A DNA stretch of 6,081 bases from Armatimonadetes bacterium RBG_19FT_COMBO_69_19 (GCA_001768125.1 MENB01000154.1:7855-13935); one strand, 5' to 3'. Numbered from the stretch's first letter, positions 1 through 6,081 are shown. The notes: a model not told the origin generated them from the sequence alone. Made by a program: numbers and translations.

Positions 1-1
1 T

Positions 2-784
2 CACGTCATCGCCCGCGCGCAGCAGATCGACGTCACGCTCTGGACAGGCGAGACGCTGCGCGCCCGCGTGGTCGGGACCGACCCCGTCTACGATGCGGCG
101 CTGATCAAGGTTGACGCACGCCTGCCCCTGCCCACCGCGGCGCTGGGGTCGTCGTCGCTGCTGCAGCCCGGGTCGATCCTCACCGCGCTGGGGCGCTCGC
201 CGCGGCGGCGCGCCGGTCCCACCAGTGGCACCTTCCTCGAGACCGACGTCGAGGCGCGTCCCGGCATCCCGCACGTGCGCGCCTCGGCCGTGGTCTGGCC
301 GGGGGACTCGGGCGGGGCCCTGATCAATGACCGCGGCGAGGTGATCGGGTTGATCGTCGCGATCACGCGGGACGGCGCGGTGAGCCTCTCCGTCGCGATG
401 GACGCGATCCGCCAGCACCTGAGCGACCTGCGCGCCGGGTTCGTGCGCCATCCCTGGCTCGGGGTGATGGGCATCACCATCACCGATCAGGTCGTGGCGG
501 AGCTGGGGCTGGCCACCTCCGGGGGCGTGCTCATCCTGGAAGTCGTCGAAGGCGGCCCCGCCGCGCTGGCCGGACTGCGGGGCGGACGGGCCGCCGGGCC
601 GCGGGACATCCCCCGGGGCGGCGACGTCATCGTCGCCATGGACGGTCATCGGGTGACGACGTTCGGCGCGCTCGCGGCCTACGTCCTCAGCCGCCGGATC
701 GGTGATGCCGTCACCCTCGAGCTCATCCGCGACGGCCAGCCGTTCAGCACGACGGTTGTCCTGGGCGAGCGGCCGGGGATCTGA
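2..784 (+). CDS. HtrA/DegP-like serine protease with C-terminal PDZ domain, 5' partial
   Basis: Predicted S1C (HtrA/DegP) protease, normally an envelope enzyme that degrades or refolds damaged proteins. The reading frame is open to the left window edge, so the N-terminus (signal or membrane anchor and the first strands) is missing. 260 residues are visible, counted from the codon at position 2. Residue 1 is the likely catalytic His (HVI, as in the family's TNAHV). Asp31 lies in YDAALIKVD and Ser103 in PGDSGGAL, completing the triad. A PDZ domain covers about residues 149-260: it opens with WLGV at 152-155 and contains GGDVIVAMDG followed by RIGDAVTLELIRDGQ. Two oddities stand out. The usual family stretch QTDAAINPGNSGG is replaced by a diverged RASAVVWPGDSGG. 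The PDZ also carries extra residues at about 192-207, between AGL and GGDVI. The first in-frame GTG, at 68, lies after the catalytic His and is not the true start. The family call is secure; the substrate and exact subfamily are unknown. Confidence 0.9.
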   Translation, partial: HVIARAQQIDVTLWTGETLRARVVGTDPVYDAALIKVDARLPLPTAALGSSSLLQPGSILTALGRSPRRRAGPTSGTFLETDVEARPGIPHVRASAVVWPGDSGGALINDRGEVIGLIVAITRDGAVSLSVAMDAIRQHLSDLRAGFVRHPWLGVMGITITDQVVAELGLATSGGVLILEVVEGGPAALAGLRGGRAAGPRDIPRGGDVIVAMDGHRVTTFGALAAYVLSRRIGDAVTLELIRDGQPFSTTVVLGERPGI

Positions 785-789
785 GCGGG

Positions 790-819
790 TTGACCCTCGC
801 CGCGCGCCGGGTGTAGTAT
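790..819 (+). promoter_or_regulatory. Putative sigma70-type promoter for the moxR operon
   Basis: TTGACC at 790-795 matches five of six bases of the -35 consensus. TAGTAT at 814-819 matches four of six bases of the -10 consensus, and the spacer is 18 bases. Transcription would start near A826, giving a leader of about 27 bases before the GTG at 853. The region around the -10 is locally A/T-richer than its surroundings. This is a motif reading only, and high-GC hosts often deviate from this consensus. Confidence 0.45.
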
Positions 820-842
820 GCAACCAATCTGTCAGATCTCAC

Positions 843-848
843 GAGGTG
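843..848 (+). promoter_or_regulatory. Ribosome binding site of the moxR-like gene
   Basis: GAGGTG is complementary to the 16S rRNA 3' end and lies four bases before the GTG at 853. It favours GTG 853 over the in-frame ATG at 865, which would sit 16 bases from the site. Confidence 0.65.
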
Positions 849-852
849 TTCC

Positions 853-1887
853 GTGACCCTTCCCATGGAAACGTTCCAGCAGGCCTCGGCCACGATGCGC
901 AAGGTCCTGGTCGAGATCAAGCGGGTGATCGTCGGCCAGGACCTGATGCTGGAGCGGATCCTGGCCGCCTTGCTCGCCCGGGGGCACATCCTCATCGAGG
1001 GCGTGCCGGGGCTGGCCAAGACCCTGGCCATCAAGACCACGGCCCGCGCCATCGACTGCACCTTCAAGCGCATCCAGTTCACACCCGACCTCGTCCCCGC
1101 GGACCTCGTCGGCACGCGCATCTACAACCAGCACACCGGAACGTTCGAGACCGAGGTCGGGCCCGTCTTCGCCAACCTCGTCCTGGCGGACGAGATCAAC
1201 CGCGCCCCGGCCAAGGTCCAGTCGGCGCTGCTGGAGTCGATGCAGGAACGGCAGGTGACGATCGGCAAGCAGACTTTCCTGCTGCCGGACCCCTTCCTCG
1301 TCCTGGCCACGCAGAACCCGATCGAGAGTGAGGGCACGTACCCGCTGCCCGAGGCGCAGGTCGACCGCTTCATGTTCAAGGTCGTCATCACGTACCCGAG
1401 CGTGCACGAGGAGATCACCGTTGTGGAGCGCATGACGGTCGAGCACCCCGAGGTGGCCCCCGTGCTCCACGTGGACGAGCTGCTGGAGCTTCAGCGCACG
1501 GCCGACCAGGTCTACGTGCACCCGAAGATCATGGAGTACGCCGTGACCCTGGCGAACGCGACGCGGCGCCCCAAGGACTACGGCATGCCCGACCTCGCGC
1601 CGTTCATCGCCTACGGCAGCAGCCCGCGCGCCTCGCTCAACCTCGTCCTGGGCGGCAAGGCCCTGGCCCTGATCCGCGGCCGGGAGTACGTGCTGCCGGA
1701 AGACGTGCGCGACCTCGCGCCCGAGGTGATGCGGCATCGCTTCGTGCTGTCCTACGAGGCCCTCGCGCAGGACATCACGACCGACCAGCTCCTCAGCCGG
1801 ATCCTCGTCACGGTGCCGGCACCGCGCGTGCACATCGGGGATCCCTACGAGACGATGAAGGCGGCGCCGACGGCTCCGAGGACCTGA
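853..1887 (+). CDS. MoxR-family AAA+ ATPase
   Basis: Cytoplasmic AAA+ ATPase of the MoxR type (344 residues, usual family length 300-350). MoxR proteins are thought to act as chaperone-like machines with VWA partners, maturing or activating other proteins. Visible motifs: Walker A GVPGLAKT at residues 50-57; Walker B LVLADE at about 109-114 with Asp113 and Glu114; sensor 1 in LATQNPIE with Asn145; the family signature PLPEAQVDRF at about 154-163, with Arg162 in the arginine-finger region; and sensor 2 in GSSPRAS with Arg249. A C-terminal helical lid domain (AAA_lid_2 type) follows sensor 2. No ATPase motif is missing. The GTG start is chosen from the GAGGTG site just upstream. It is the first gene of a four-gene operon, and the DUF58 gene begins four bases after its stop. 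Its client protein is not apparent. The common label moxR is used loosely across several subfamilies, so no symbol is assigned. Confidence 0.95.
   Translation: MTLPMETFQQASATMRKVLVEIKRVIVGQDLMLERILAALLARGHILIEGVPGLAKTLAIKTTARAIDCTFKRIQFTPDLVPADLVGTRIYNQHTGTFETEVGPVFANLVLADEINRAPAKVQSALLESMQERQVTIGKQTFLLPDPFLVLATQNPIESEGTYPLPEAQVDRFMFKVVITYPSVHEEITVVERMTVEHPEVAPVLHVDELLELQRTADQVYVHPKIMEYAVTLANATRRPKDYGMPDLAPFIAYGSSPRASLNLVLGGKALALIRGREYVLPEDVRDLAPEVMRHRFVLSYEALAQDITTDQLLSRILVTVPAPRVHIGDPYETMKAAPTAPRT
1878..1882 (+). promoter_or_regulatory. Ribosome binding site of the DUF58 gene
   Basis: GAGGA lies inside the last codons of the MoxR gene, nine bases before the GTG at 1892. It supports that GTG start and translation linked to the upstream gene. 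Confidence 0.5.
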
Positions 1888-1891
1888 CCGC

Positions 1892-2806
1892 GTGAGCCAT
1901 CTGCAGACCCCCGAGAGGATCCTCCGCCGCCTCGAATTCAAGGTCATCCGGCGGCTGGACGGCTACTTCTTCGGCGATTACACCGGCGTCTTCTACGGCC
2001 CCAGCCTCGACCTCGCCGAGGTCCGCGAGTATCAGCCCGGCGACGAGATCCGCCGCATCGATTGGAACGTCACCGCGCGCATGAACCGGCTGTTCGTGCG
2101 CCAGTACCTGGAAGAGCGCGAGCTCACGGCCTGGCTCCTCGTCGATCTCTCCCCCTCGATGCGGTTCGGCACCCGGCGGCAGCTCAAGGGGGATACCGCG
2201 ATCGAGTTCGCGGGCGTGGCAGGGTACATCATCTCGCGGCACGGCGATAAGGTTGGGCTCCTCGGATTCCCCGGACGCGAGACCTTCGTCCCGCCGCGAG
2301 GGGGGCGGACGCATGCCCTGCGCATCATCCACGCGCTGGAGCACGCCTCCGTGCGCGAGGCGGCGCCCGACCCCGGCGCGCTCGATCTCGCCGGGAGCCT
2401 GCGCCACATGGGCCGCATGCTGCGCCGGCGCAGCCTGATCTTCCTGGTCTCGGACTTCCTCGGGCCGCAGGGATGGGAGCAGCCGTTGCGCGAGTTGGCC
2501 CGCCGCCACGACCTCATCGCCGTGTGGGTCCAGGATCCCGCGGAGCGCGAGCTTCCGGACGTCGGCGGGCTATTCGTCCGCGATCCCGAAAGTGGCGAGC
2601 AGCTGTGGGTCGACACCTCCGATCCCACGCTGCGGCAGGCGTACCGTGACCTCGTCGCCCAGCAGCGCGCGAGGGTGGAGGGGGCGTTCCGGCTCGCCCG
2701 CGCCGACGTCCTCGAGCTCTCCACCGCGGAACCCCTCGTGGAGCCGCTCGTGCGATTCATCCAATACCGACGGAGGAAGGGACGTTGGAATTTGGCTGGC
2801 CGGTGA
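1892..2806 (+). CDS. DUF58 domain-containing protein (VWA-like fold, MoxR partner)
   Basis: 304-residue protein of the DUF58 family, which is characteristically encoded next to MoxR ATPases. Residues 47-58 carry the DUF58 signature YQPGDEIRRIDW, followed by the family-typical TAR and VRQYLEERE at about 69-77. A VWA-like metal site is visible: D85-L-S87-P-S89 fits the DxSxS MIDAS pattern, and VSDF with Asp188 would supply the later acidic residue. No signal peptide or clear membrane span is seen, so it is probably cytoplasmic and could bridge the ATPase and the membrane-anchored VWA proteins (inference). The start is GTG, four bases after the MoxR stop, with GAGGA upstream. Its 3' end overlaps the next gene by 22 bases, which suggests translational coupling. 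The length is normal for the short, soluble DUF58 type. The biochemical role of DUF58 is not firmly established. Confidence 0.93.
   Translation: MSHLQTPERILRRLEFKVIRRLDGYFFGDYTGVFYGPSLDLAEVREYQPGDEIRRIDWNVTARMNRLFVRQYLEERELTAWLLVDLSPSMRFGTRRQLKGDTAIEFAGVAGYIISRHGDKVGLLGFPGRETFVPPRGGRTHALRIIHALEHASVREAAPDPGALDLAGSLRHMGRMLRRRSLIFLVSDFLGPQGWEQPLRELARRHDLIAVWVQDPAERELPDVGGLFVRDPESGEQLWVDTSDPTLRQAYRDLVAQQRARVEGAFRLARADVLELSTAEPLVEPLVRFIQYRRRKGRWNLAGR
2772..2780 (+). promoter_or_regulatory. Strong ribosome binding site selecting a TTG start
   Basis: GGAGGAAGG is the most consensus-like Shine-Dalgarno in the window. The GGAGG core ends eight bases before the TTG at 2785. It lies within the end of the DUF58 gene and decides for TTG 2785 over the in-frame ATG at 2806. 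Confidence 0.7.
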
Positions 2807-3822
2807 TGCTCTGGGCCCTGGCGGCCCCTCCGCTGCTGCTGTGGGGCTATGTGCGCCTGCTGCGGCGGAGCGCGAAGCGCGAGACCGCGCTCGCCGACGC
2901 CCACCTGCTCGGCGTGCTCTGGTCGCGGCCGCCCGCGGTGAGGCGGCATGTCCCCGTGGCGTTCTACCTCGGGGCGGTGACCTTCCTGACCTTCGCCATG
3001 GCCAGGCCCATCGCGGCGATCCCGCTGCCGGTGAACCGGGCGGCCCTCATCATCGCCATCGACGTCAGCAAGAGCATGATCGGTGAAGACATCCAGCCCA
3101 ACCGCCTGAAGGCTACGCAGACAGCGGCCCTGGAGCTCCTGCGCGCGATGCCGGGCTCGGCGAAGGTCGGGCTGGTCGTGTTCAGCGACTACGCCCAGGT
3201 GCTGGTCCCGCCCACGACCGAGCGGGAGATCCTGCGCGAGTCGATCGCCGGCTTGAAGGTGCTCCAGTCCACCGGCGTCGGCTCGGCCATCGTGGAGTCG
3301 CTGCGCGTGCTGCCCGGGCGCAGAGAGCTGCTCGGGGAGCGGCTCAACATCCAGCGGGACCCGCAGCAGCCGGCCCTGCCGTTCGCTCCGCCGCCCGCCG
3401 CGCCCGGGCCGGACCCGGGGCCGGTGGATCTGCCGCCCGCGGCCATCGTGATCTTCTCCGACGGGGTGAGCAACCTTGGCGTGAACCCGACCCTCGCCAT
3501 CTCGCTCGCCGTCGACGGGAAGGTCAAGGTCTATGGCGTCGGCGTGGGGACCACGAACGGTAGCGTGATGACGGTGGACAACCAGCTCGTGCTCGTGCCG
3601 TTCGACCCCACCCTCCTCCAGCAGATGGCGCAGGCCACCGGCGGACAGTACTTCGAGATCAGCAAGAGCGAGGAGCTGCGCAAGGTCTACCGCCAGCTCG
3701 GCCGATCGATCGGGTGGGAGCGCCGGCGCACCGAGGTGACGTCGTTCCTGGCCGGCGCCGCGGGTATCTTCATGTTAGTGGGTGCGCTGTTCTCGATGAT
3801 GTGGTTCCGGAGGGTGCCCTAG
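2785..3822 (+). CDS. Membrane-anchored VWA domain protein, BatA/UPF0353-like (first of tandem pair)
   Basis: 345-residue VWA protein with hydrophobic spans at about residues 7-25, 57-76 and 319-341. The N-terminal pair resembles the BatA N-terminal region, and the VWA domain lies between spans two and three. MIDAS residues: D93-V-S95-K-S97, Thr163 in QSTGVGSAI, and Asp226 in IFSDGVSN. A proline-rich loop at about 191-218 precedes the strand carrying Asp226. By family knowledge, such proteins work with MoxR ATPases and bind partners through the metal site; the client here is unknown. The TTG start is supported by the GGAGGAAGG site and by alignment of MEFGWPVMLWAL with MTFQWPSMLIGL of the next gene. 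An ATG at 2806 overlaps the upstream stop (TGATG), but using it would trim the first span. The downstream gene is a clear paralogue. The tail VYRQLGRSIGWERRRTEV recalls UPF0353 proteins. Confidence 0.93.
   Translation: MEFGWPVMLWALAAPPLLLWGYVRLLRRSAKRETALADAHLLGVLWSRPPAVRRHVPVAFYLGAVTFLTFAMARPIAAIPLPVNRAALIIAIDVSKSMIGEDIQPNRLKATQTAALELLRAMPGSAKVGLVVFSDYAQVLVPPTTEREILRESIAGLKVLQSTGVGSAIVESLRVLPGRRELLGERLNIQRDPQQPALPFAPPPAAPGPDPGPVDLPPAAIVIFSDGVSNLGVNPTLAISLAVDGKVKVYGVGVGTTNGSVMTVDNQLVLVPFDPTLLQQMAQATGGQYFEISKSEELRKVYRQLGRSIGWERRRTEVTSFLAGAAGIFMLVGALFSMMWFRRVP
3809..3816 (+). promoter_or_regulatory. Ribosome binding site of the second VWA gene
   Basis: GGAGGGTG lies in the last codons of the first VWA gene, nine bases before the ATG at 3826. 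It supports this start, which falls three bases after the upstream TAG stop. Confidence 0.6.
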
Positions 3823-3825
3823 GCG

Positions 3826-4803
3826 ATGACGTTCCAGTGGCCCTCGATGTTGATCGGGCTGCTGCTGCTGCCGCTGCTCGGGGCGCTGTACATCTGGATC
3901 CTGCGCCGCCCGCCGCGCCAGGCCGTTCGCTACACGCAGGTGGCGCTGCTGGCCCGGGCCGCGCAGCGGGCGCACACGTGGCGACGACACCTCTCCGCCG
4001 CGTTCGTCGGGGCGGCCCTGGTGGTCGTGATCCTCACCCTCGCGCGCCCCGTGGCGCCGATGCCCGTGCCGACGAGTCAGAACACGGTCATCCTCTCGAT
4101 CGACGTGAGCCGCAGCATGCTCGCCGATGACATGCCCCCGAATCGGATGGAGGCGGCCAAGCTGGGCGCGAAGGACTTCGTCGAGTCGCTCCCGCGGGGG
4201 TTGAAGGTCGGTCTGGTGACCTTCAGCAGCTACGCGCAGCTTGTCGTCGCACCCACGGCCGATCGCACCCGCGTCCTCGAGGCGATCTCGCTGCTCACGA
4301 CCGAGTACGCCACGGCGATCGGCGACGGCCTCGTGGAGGCGGTGTTCGCGCTCCCCGGGCGGGAGCGGCCGCGCGACCTGATGTCGCCCGCGCCTCCGCC
4401 GAAAGCGCCCGTGATCCCCGGCACCGTCGTCCTCCTCTCGGACGGCCAGAGCAACCGCGGCGTGGTGCCGCAGGATGCCGCCCGCATCGCGCGCGACCAG
4501 CAGGTGAAGGTGTACACCGTGGGCATCGGCACGCCGGAGGGGACGTTCCTGAATCTCGGCGGGCGCAGCATCTGGGTGCGGCTCGACGAAGACACGCTGC
4601 GCGAGATGGCCGAGATCAGCAGCGGCGCATACTACCACGCGCGCTCCGCGATGGAGCTGCGCCAGGTGTATCGCCGCCTCAGCCGCATGATCGGCTGGGA
4701 GTCCCGGCCCACCGAAGTGAGCGCCCTCGGCGCGGGGCTCGCCGCGGCCTTCCTCGTCGGCGCGCTGGTCAGCTCGCTGCTCATCAATCAGCGCATCACC
4801 TAA
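3826..4803 (+). CDS. Membrane-anchored VWA domain protein, BatA/UPF0353-like (second of tandem pair)
   Basis: 325-residue paralogue of the preceding VWA protein with the same architecture: hydrophobic spans at about residues 8-26, 56-73 and 300-320, with a VWA domain between spans two and three. MIDAS residues are D93-V-S95-R-S97, Thr163 in YATAIGDG and Asp206 in LLSDGQSN. The first four match the paralogue's numbering exactly. Other shared stretches are KVGLV-FS-YAQ at about 127-138 and ELR-VYR-L-R-IGWE near the C-terminus. The loop before Asp206 is 20 residues shorter than in the neighbour. ATG 3826 has a good ribosome binding site and lies three bases after the upstream stop. It is the last gene of the operon; the next gene is convergent. 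The role is inferred from family context: probably part of a MoxR-driven membrane complex, perhaps as a partner of its paralogue. BatB is an alternative label, but I cannot separate BatA from BatB with confidence. Confidence 0.93.
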   Translation: MTFQWPSMLIGLLLLPLLGALYIWILRRPPRQAVRYTQVALLARAAQRAHTWRRHLSAAFVGAALVVVILTLARPVAPMPVPTSQNTVILSIDVSRSMLADDMPPNRMEAAKLGAKDFVESLPRGLKVGLVTFSSYAQLVVAPTADRTRVLEAISLLTTEYATAIGDGLVEAVFALPGRERPRDLMSPAPPPKAPVIPGTVVLLSDGQSNRGVVPQDAARIARDQQVKVYTVGIGTPEGTFLNLGGRSIWVRLDEDTLREMAEISSGAYYHARSAMELRQVYRRLSRMIGWESRPTEVSALGAGLAAAFLVGALVSSLLINQRIT

Positions 4804-4821
4804 GCCCCTCGTTTCTCCCAG

Positions 4822-4849
4822 CGGTATACCGGCGCTATAGGGAATAGCG
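4822..4849. terminator. Inverted repeats in a convergent gap, possible bidirectional transcription end
   Basis: Between the two convergent stops lie a 10-base perfect palindrome, CGGTATACCG at 4822-4831, and a 6-bp hairpin, CGCTAT (4833-4838) with ATAGCG (4844-4849) around a five-base loop. A looser pair of arms, AGCCCC (4803-4808) and GGGGCT (4862-4867), encloses the gap. No T-tract follows the hairpin on either strand, so it is not a standard intrinsic terminator. Position and symmetry are the only arguments for a terminator role. Confidence 0.3.
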
Positions 4850-4852
4850 GAG

Positions 4853-6081
4853 TCAGCGTTCGGGGCTGAAGCGGCGCACGCAGTTGCGGCCCGCGGCCTT
4901 GGCCCGGTAGAGGGCCTCGTCCGCCCGGCGCACGAGCGTGGCAAGGTCCGGGCAGTCCTCTCCGCCGGCGACGCCCGCGGAGATCGTCACCGAGACCGGC
5001 TGTCCCGCGGTCCCGGCGCTCGACGCCGCGACGCGGGCCAGCAGCCGTTCGGCCGTCGCCACCGCCGCCTCCGCCGTGCTCTCCGGGAGCAGCGCAATGA
5101 ACTCGTCCCCCCCGTAGCGGCCGATGAGGTCGATGTCCCGCAGGTCTTCGAGCATCCGGGCGGCCACCACCCGCAGGACCTCGTCCCCGGCGGCGTGTCC
5201 GAAGCGGTCATTGACCCGCTTGAAGAGGTCGACGTCGATCATGATCGCCGACAGCGGGCGATAGTACCGCTCCGTGCGCGAGAACTCGCGCCCGGCGAGC
5301 TCGAAGAAGTGCCGGCGGGTGTGGACCCCCGTGAGCGGATCGGTGCGGGCGAGCGCGCGGAGATCCCCCAGGAGTCTGATGTTCTCATTCATCAGGGTGA
5401 GCTGGCGGGCGATGACGATCGCCGTGACCGCGATGGCGCCGAAGATCAGTCCGCCGAGAGGGTAGACCGGCTCACCGCGCCCGGCGACAACGAGCAGGAT
5501 GTAGCCGAGCCCCACCGCCGCGTAGGGAAAGGGACTGACGCCCTGGATCTCCTGGATGGGCGGGTGCTCCGGTGGGCCTTCCCGTGAGGCCCGCGAATAC
5601 TGGACCTGCGCCCCGGCGCCGAAGAGCAGCGCCGCTACCATCCAGAACCCGTCCGGCCAGTCCCCGCTGGAATACGCGTCCTGCAGCGAGAGGTGGCCGA
5701 AGGCCAGATCGGCCACGAGAAAGGCCACGACGCCGCCAGCGAGGAGGGCGAAGGGAACCCGCTTGTCTTCGCCGGGAAGGCGTAGCAGCACGGCCGCGAT
5801 GCCGAAGATGAGCACGAGGTCGCCGAGCGGATACGCCGCGGAGAGGATGGTGAGGAGCAGGGGCGCATCCTTGGCCACGGCCGTCGGGCCGAGGACGAAA
5901 TACCACACGACCATCCATCCCCCCAGCAGCACCGTGCCCGCGTCCATCACGAACTTCGTCCGCTCGATGCGGCTCTGCGGTGCGTGAGGGAAGCTGAGCA
6001 GCCCCGCCATCATCAGCGGATAGAAGAGCAGGTAGGCTGCGTCGGCCGCCGACGGGAAGGGGGGCTCGCCCAGCACGACCT
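4853..6081 (-). CDS. Membrane-bound GGDEF diguanylate cyclase, N-terminus cut by window edge
   Basis: Predicted inner-membrane diguanylate cyclase making cyclic di-GMP from two GTP. The frame is open to the right edge, and the GTG at 6076-6074 is probably an internal valine. With that codon as residue 1, about seven hydrophobic segments are visible, at roughly 13-29, 47-64, 71-100, 106-126, 144-158, 184-199 and 205-225; more may lie upstream. A short signalling helix (LMNENIRLLGDLRALAR) leads into the GGDEF domain at about 241-405. Motifs: DPLTG at 246-250; metal-binding Asp281 in MIDVDLFKRVND; the intact active site GGDEF at 322-326; and an inhibitory I-site R313-D-I-D316, five residues before GGDEF. 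Enzymatic activity and product inhibition are therefore likely. The membrane part has no recognised MASE assignment; the opening PFPSAADAAYLLFYPL resembles a membrane sensor region common in GGDEF proteins. It converges on the VWA operon and is probably functionally separate. Confidence 0.93.
   Translation of the reverse strand, partial: VVLGEPPFPSAADAAYLLFYPLMMAGLLSFPHAPQSRIERTKFVMDAGTVLLGGWMVVWYFVLGPTAVAKDAPLLLTILSAAYPLGDLVLIFGIAAVLLRLPGEDKRVPFALLAGGVVAFLVADLAFGHLSLQDAYSSGDWPDGFWMVAALLFGAGAQVQYSRASREGPPEHPPIQEIQGVSPFPYAAVGLGYILLVVAGRGEPVYPLGGLIFGAIAVTAIVIARQLTLMNENIRLLGDLRALARTDPLTGVHTRRHFFELAGREFSRTERYYRPLSAIMIDVDLFKRVNDRFGHAAGDEVLRVVAARMLEDLRDIDLIGRYGGDEFIALLPESTAEAAVATAERLLARVAASSAGTAGQPVSVTISAGVAGGEDCPDLATLVRRADEALYRAKAAGRNCVRRFSPER

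Noticed and set aside
865..867. ATG as an alternative start of the MoxR gene
   Set aside because: The GAGGTG site is 16 bases away from it but correctly spaced for GTG 853.
702..1331. A 209-codon plus-strand frame spanning the protease end and the start of the MoxR gene
   Set aside because: It overlaps two confident genes out of frame, crosses the promoter region, and translates to Arg/Pro/Gly-rich noise.
832..1947. A 371-codon open frame on the minus strand opposite the MoxR gene
   Set aside because: Its composition is dominated by Arg, Asp, His, Leu and Val, as expected from the antisense of a high-GC gene. It shows no recognisable domain and fully overlaps a certain coding region.
1808..2949. 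Two minus-strand open frames opposite the DUF58 gene
   Set aside because: Both are antisense shadows of a well-supported gene and have no plausible protein features.
4833..4849. Standard Rho-independent terminator
   Set aside because: The stem is only 6 bp and no T-run follows on either strand, so it is kept only as a low-confidence possible transcription end.
3775..4944. A 389-codon open frame on the minus strand opposite the second VWA gene
   Set aside because: Low-complexity His/Arg/Gly/Ala-rich translation with no motif. It is explained by GC-skewed third positions of the VWA gene and also overlaps the end of the GGDEF gene.
1..6081. Mobile element, CRISPR array, tRNA or riboswitch
   Set aside because: No direct-repeat array, transposase or integrase motif, or cloverleaf-like sequence was seen. 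The gaps between genes are too short for a riboswitch of usual size.

Overview
This window comes from a high-GC bacterial chromosome. G and C are strongly enriched at third codon positions, and GTG and TTG starts are used next to GAGG/GGAGG-type Shine-Dalgarno sequences. The lineage cannot be fixed from sequence alone. The style of the VWA proteins (short membrane-anchored proteins whose tail reads VYR-L-R-IGWE) and of the HtrA-like PDZ domain recalls Chloroflexota, Armatimonadota or Actinomycetota, but this is an impression and not a placement. Nothing suggests a mobile element, phage or CRISPR. There is no tRNA or rRNA, and no gene-free stretch longer than about 70 bases.

Layout from left to right. 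(1) Positions 2-784, + strand: the C-terminal part of an HtrA/DegP-like serine protease with one PDZ domain, cut by the window edge exactly at the catalytic His codon. (2) Positions 785-852: a 68-base gap with a plausible housekeeping-type promoter and a ribosome binding site. (3) Positions 853-4803, + strand: a tight four-gene operon of a MoxR AAA+ ATPase, a DUF58 protein and two tandem membrane-anchored VWA proteins of the BatA/UPF0353 type. Gaps are 4 and 3 bases, with one 22-base overlap. (4) Positions 4804-4852: a short convergent gap with small inverted repeats. (5) Positions 4853-6081, - strand: a multi-spanning membrane protein with a C-terminal GGDEF diguanylate cyclase domain, cut at its N-terminus by the window edge.

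How the genes fit together. MoxR ATPases are commonly encoded with DUF58 and VWA proteins. The established idea is that the ATPase and the metal-binding VWA/DUF58 proteins act together as a chaperone-like machine that matures or inserts other proteins, often at the membrane. All MoxR, DUF58 and VWA metal-site motifs look intact, so the set is probably functional. Its client is not visible here. The upstream protease may share the envelope quality-control theme, but it appears to be a separate transcription unit. The GGDEF protein is on the opposite strand and is probably unrelated. The most notable features are the duplicated VWA pair, whose MIDAS residues sit at identical positions, and a 20-residue length difference in the proline-rich linker between them. 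I do not see a clearly new system in this window.
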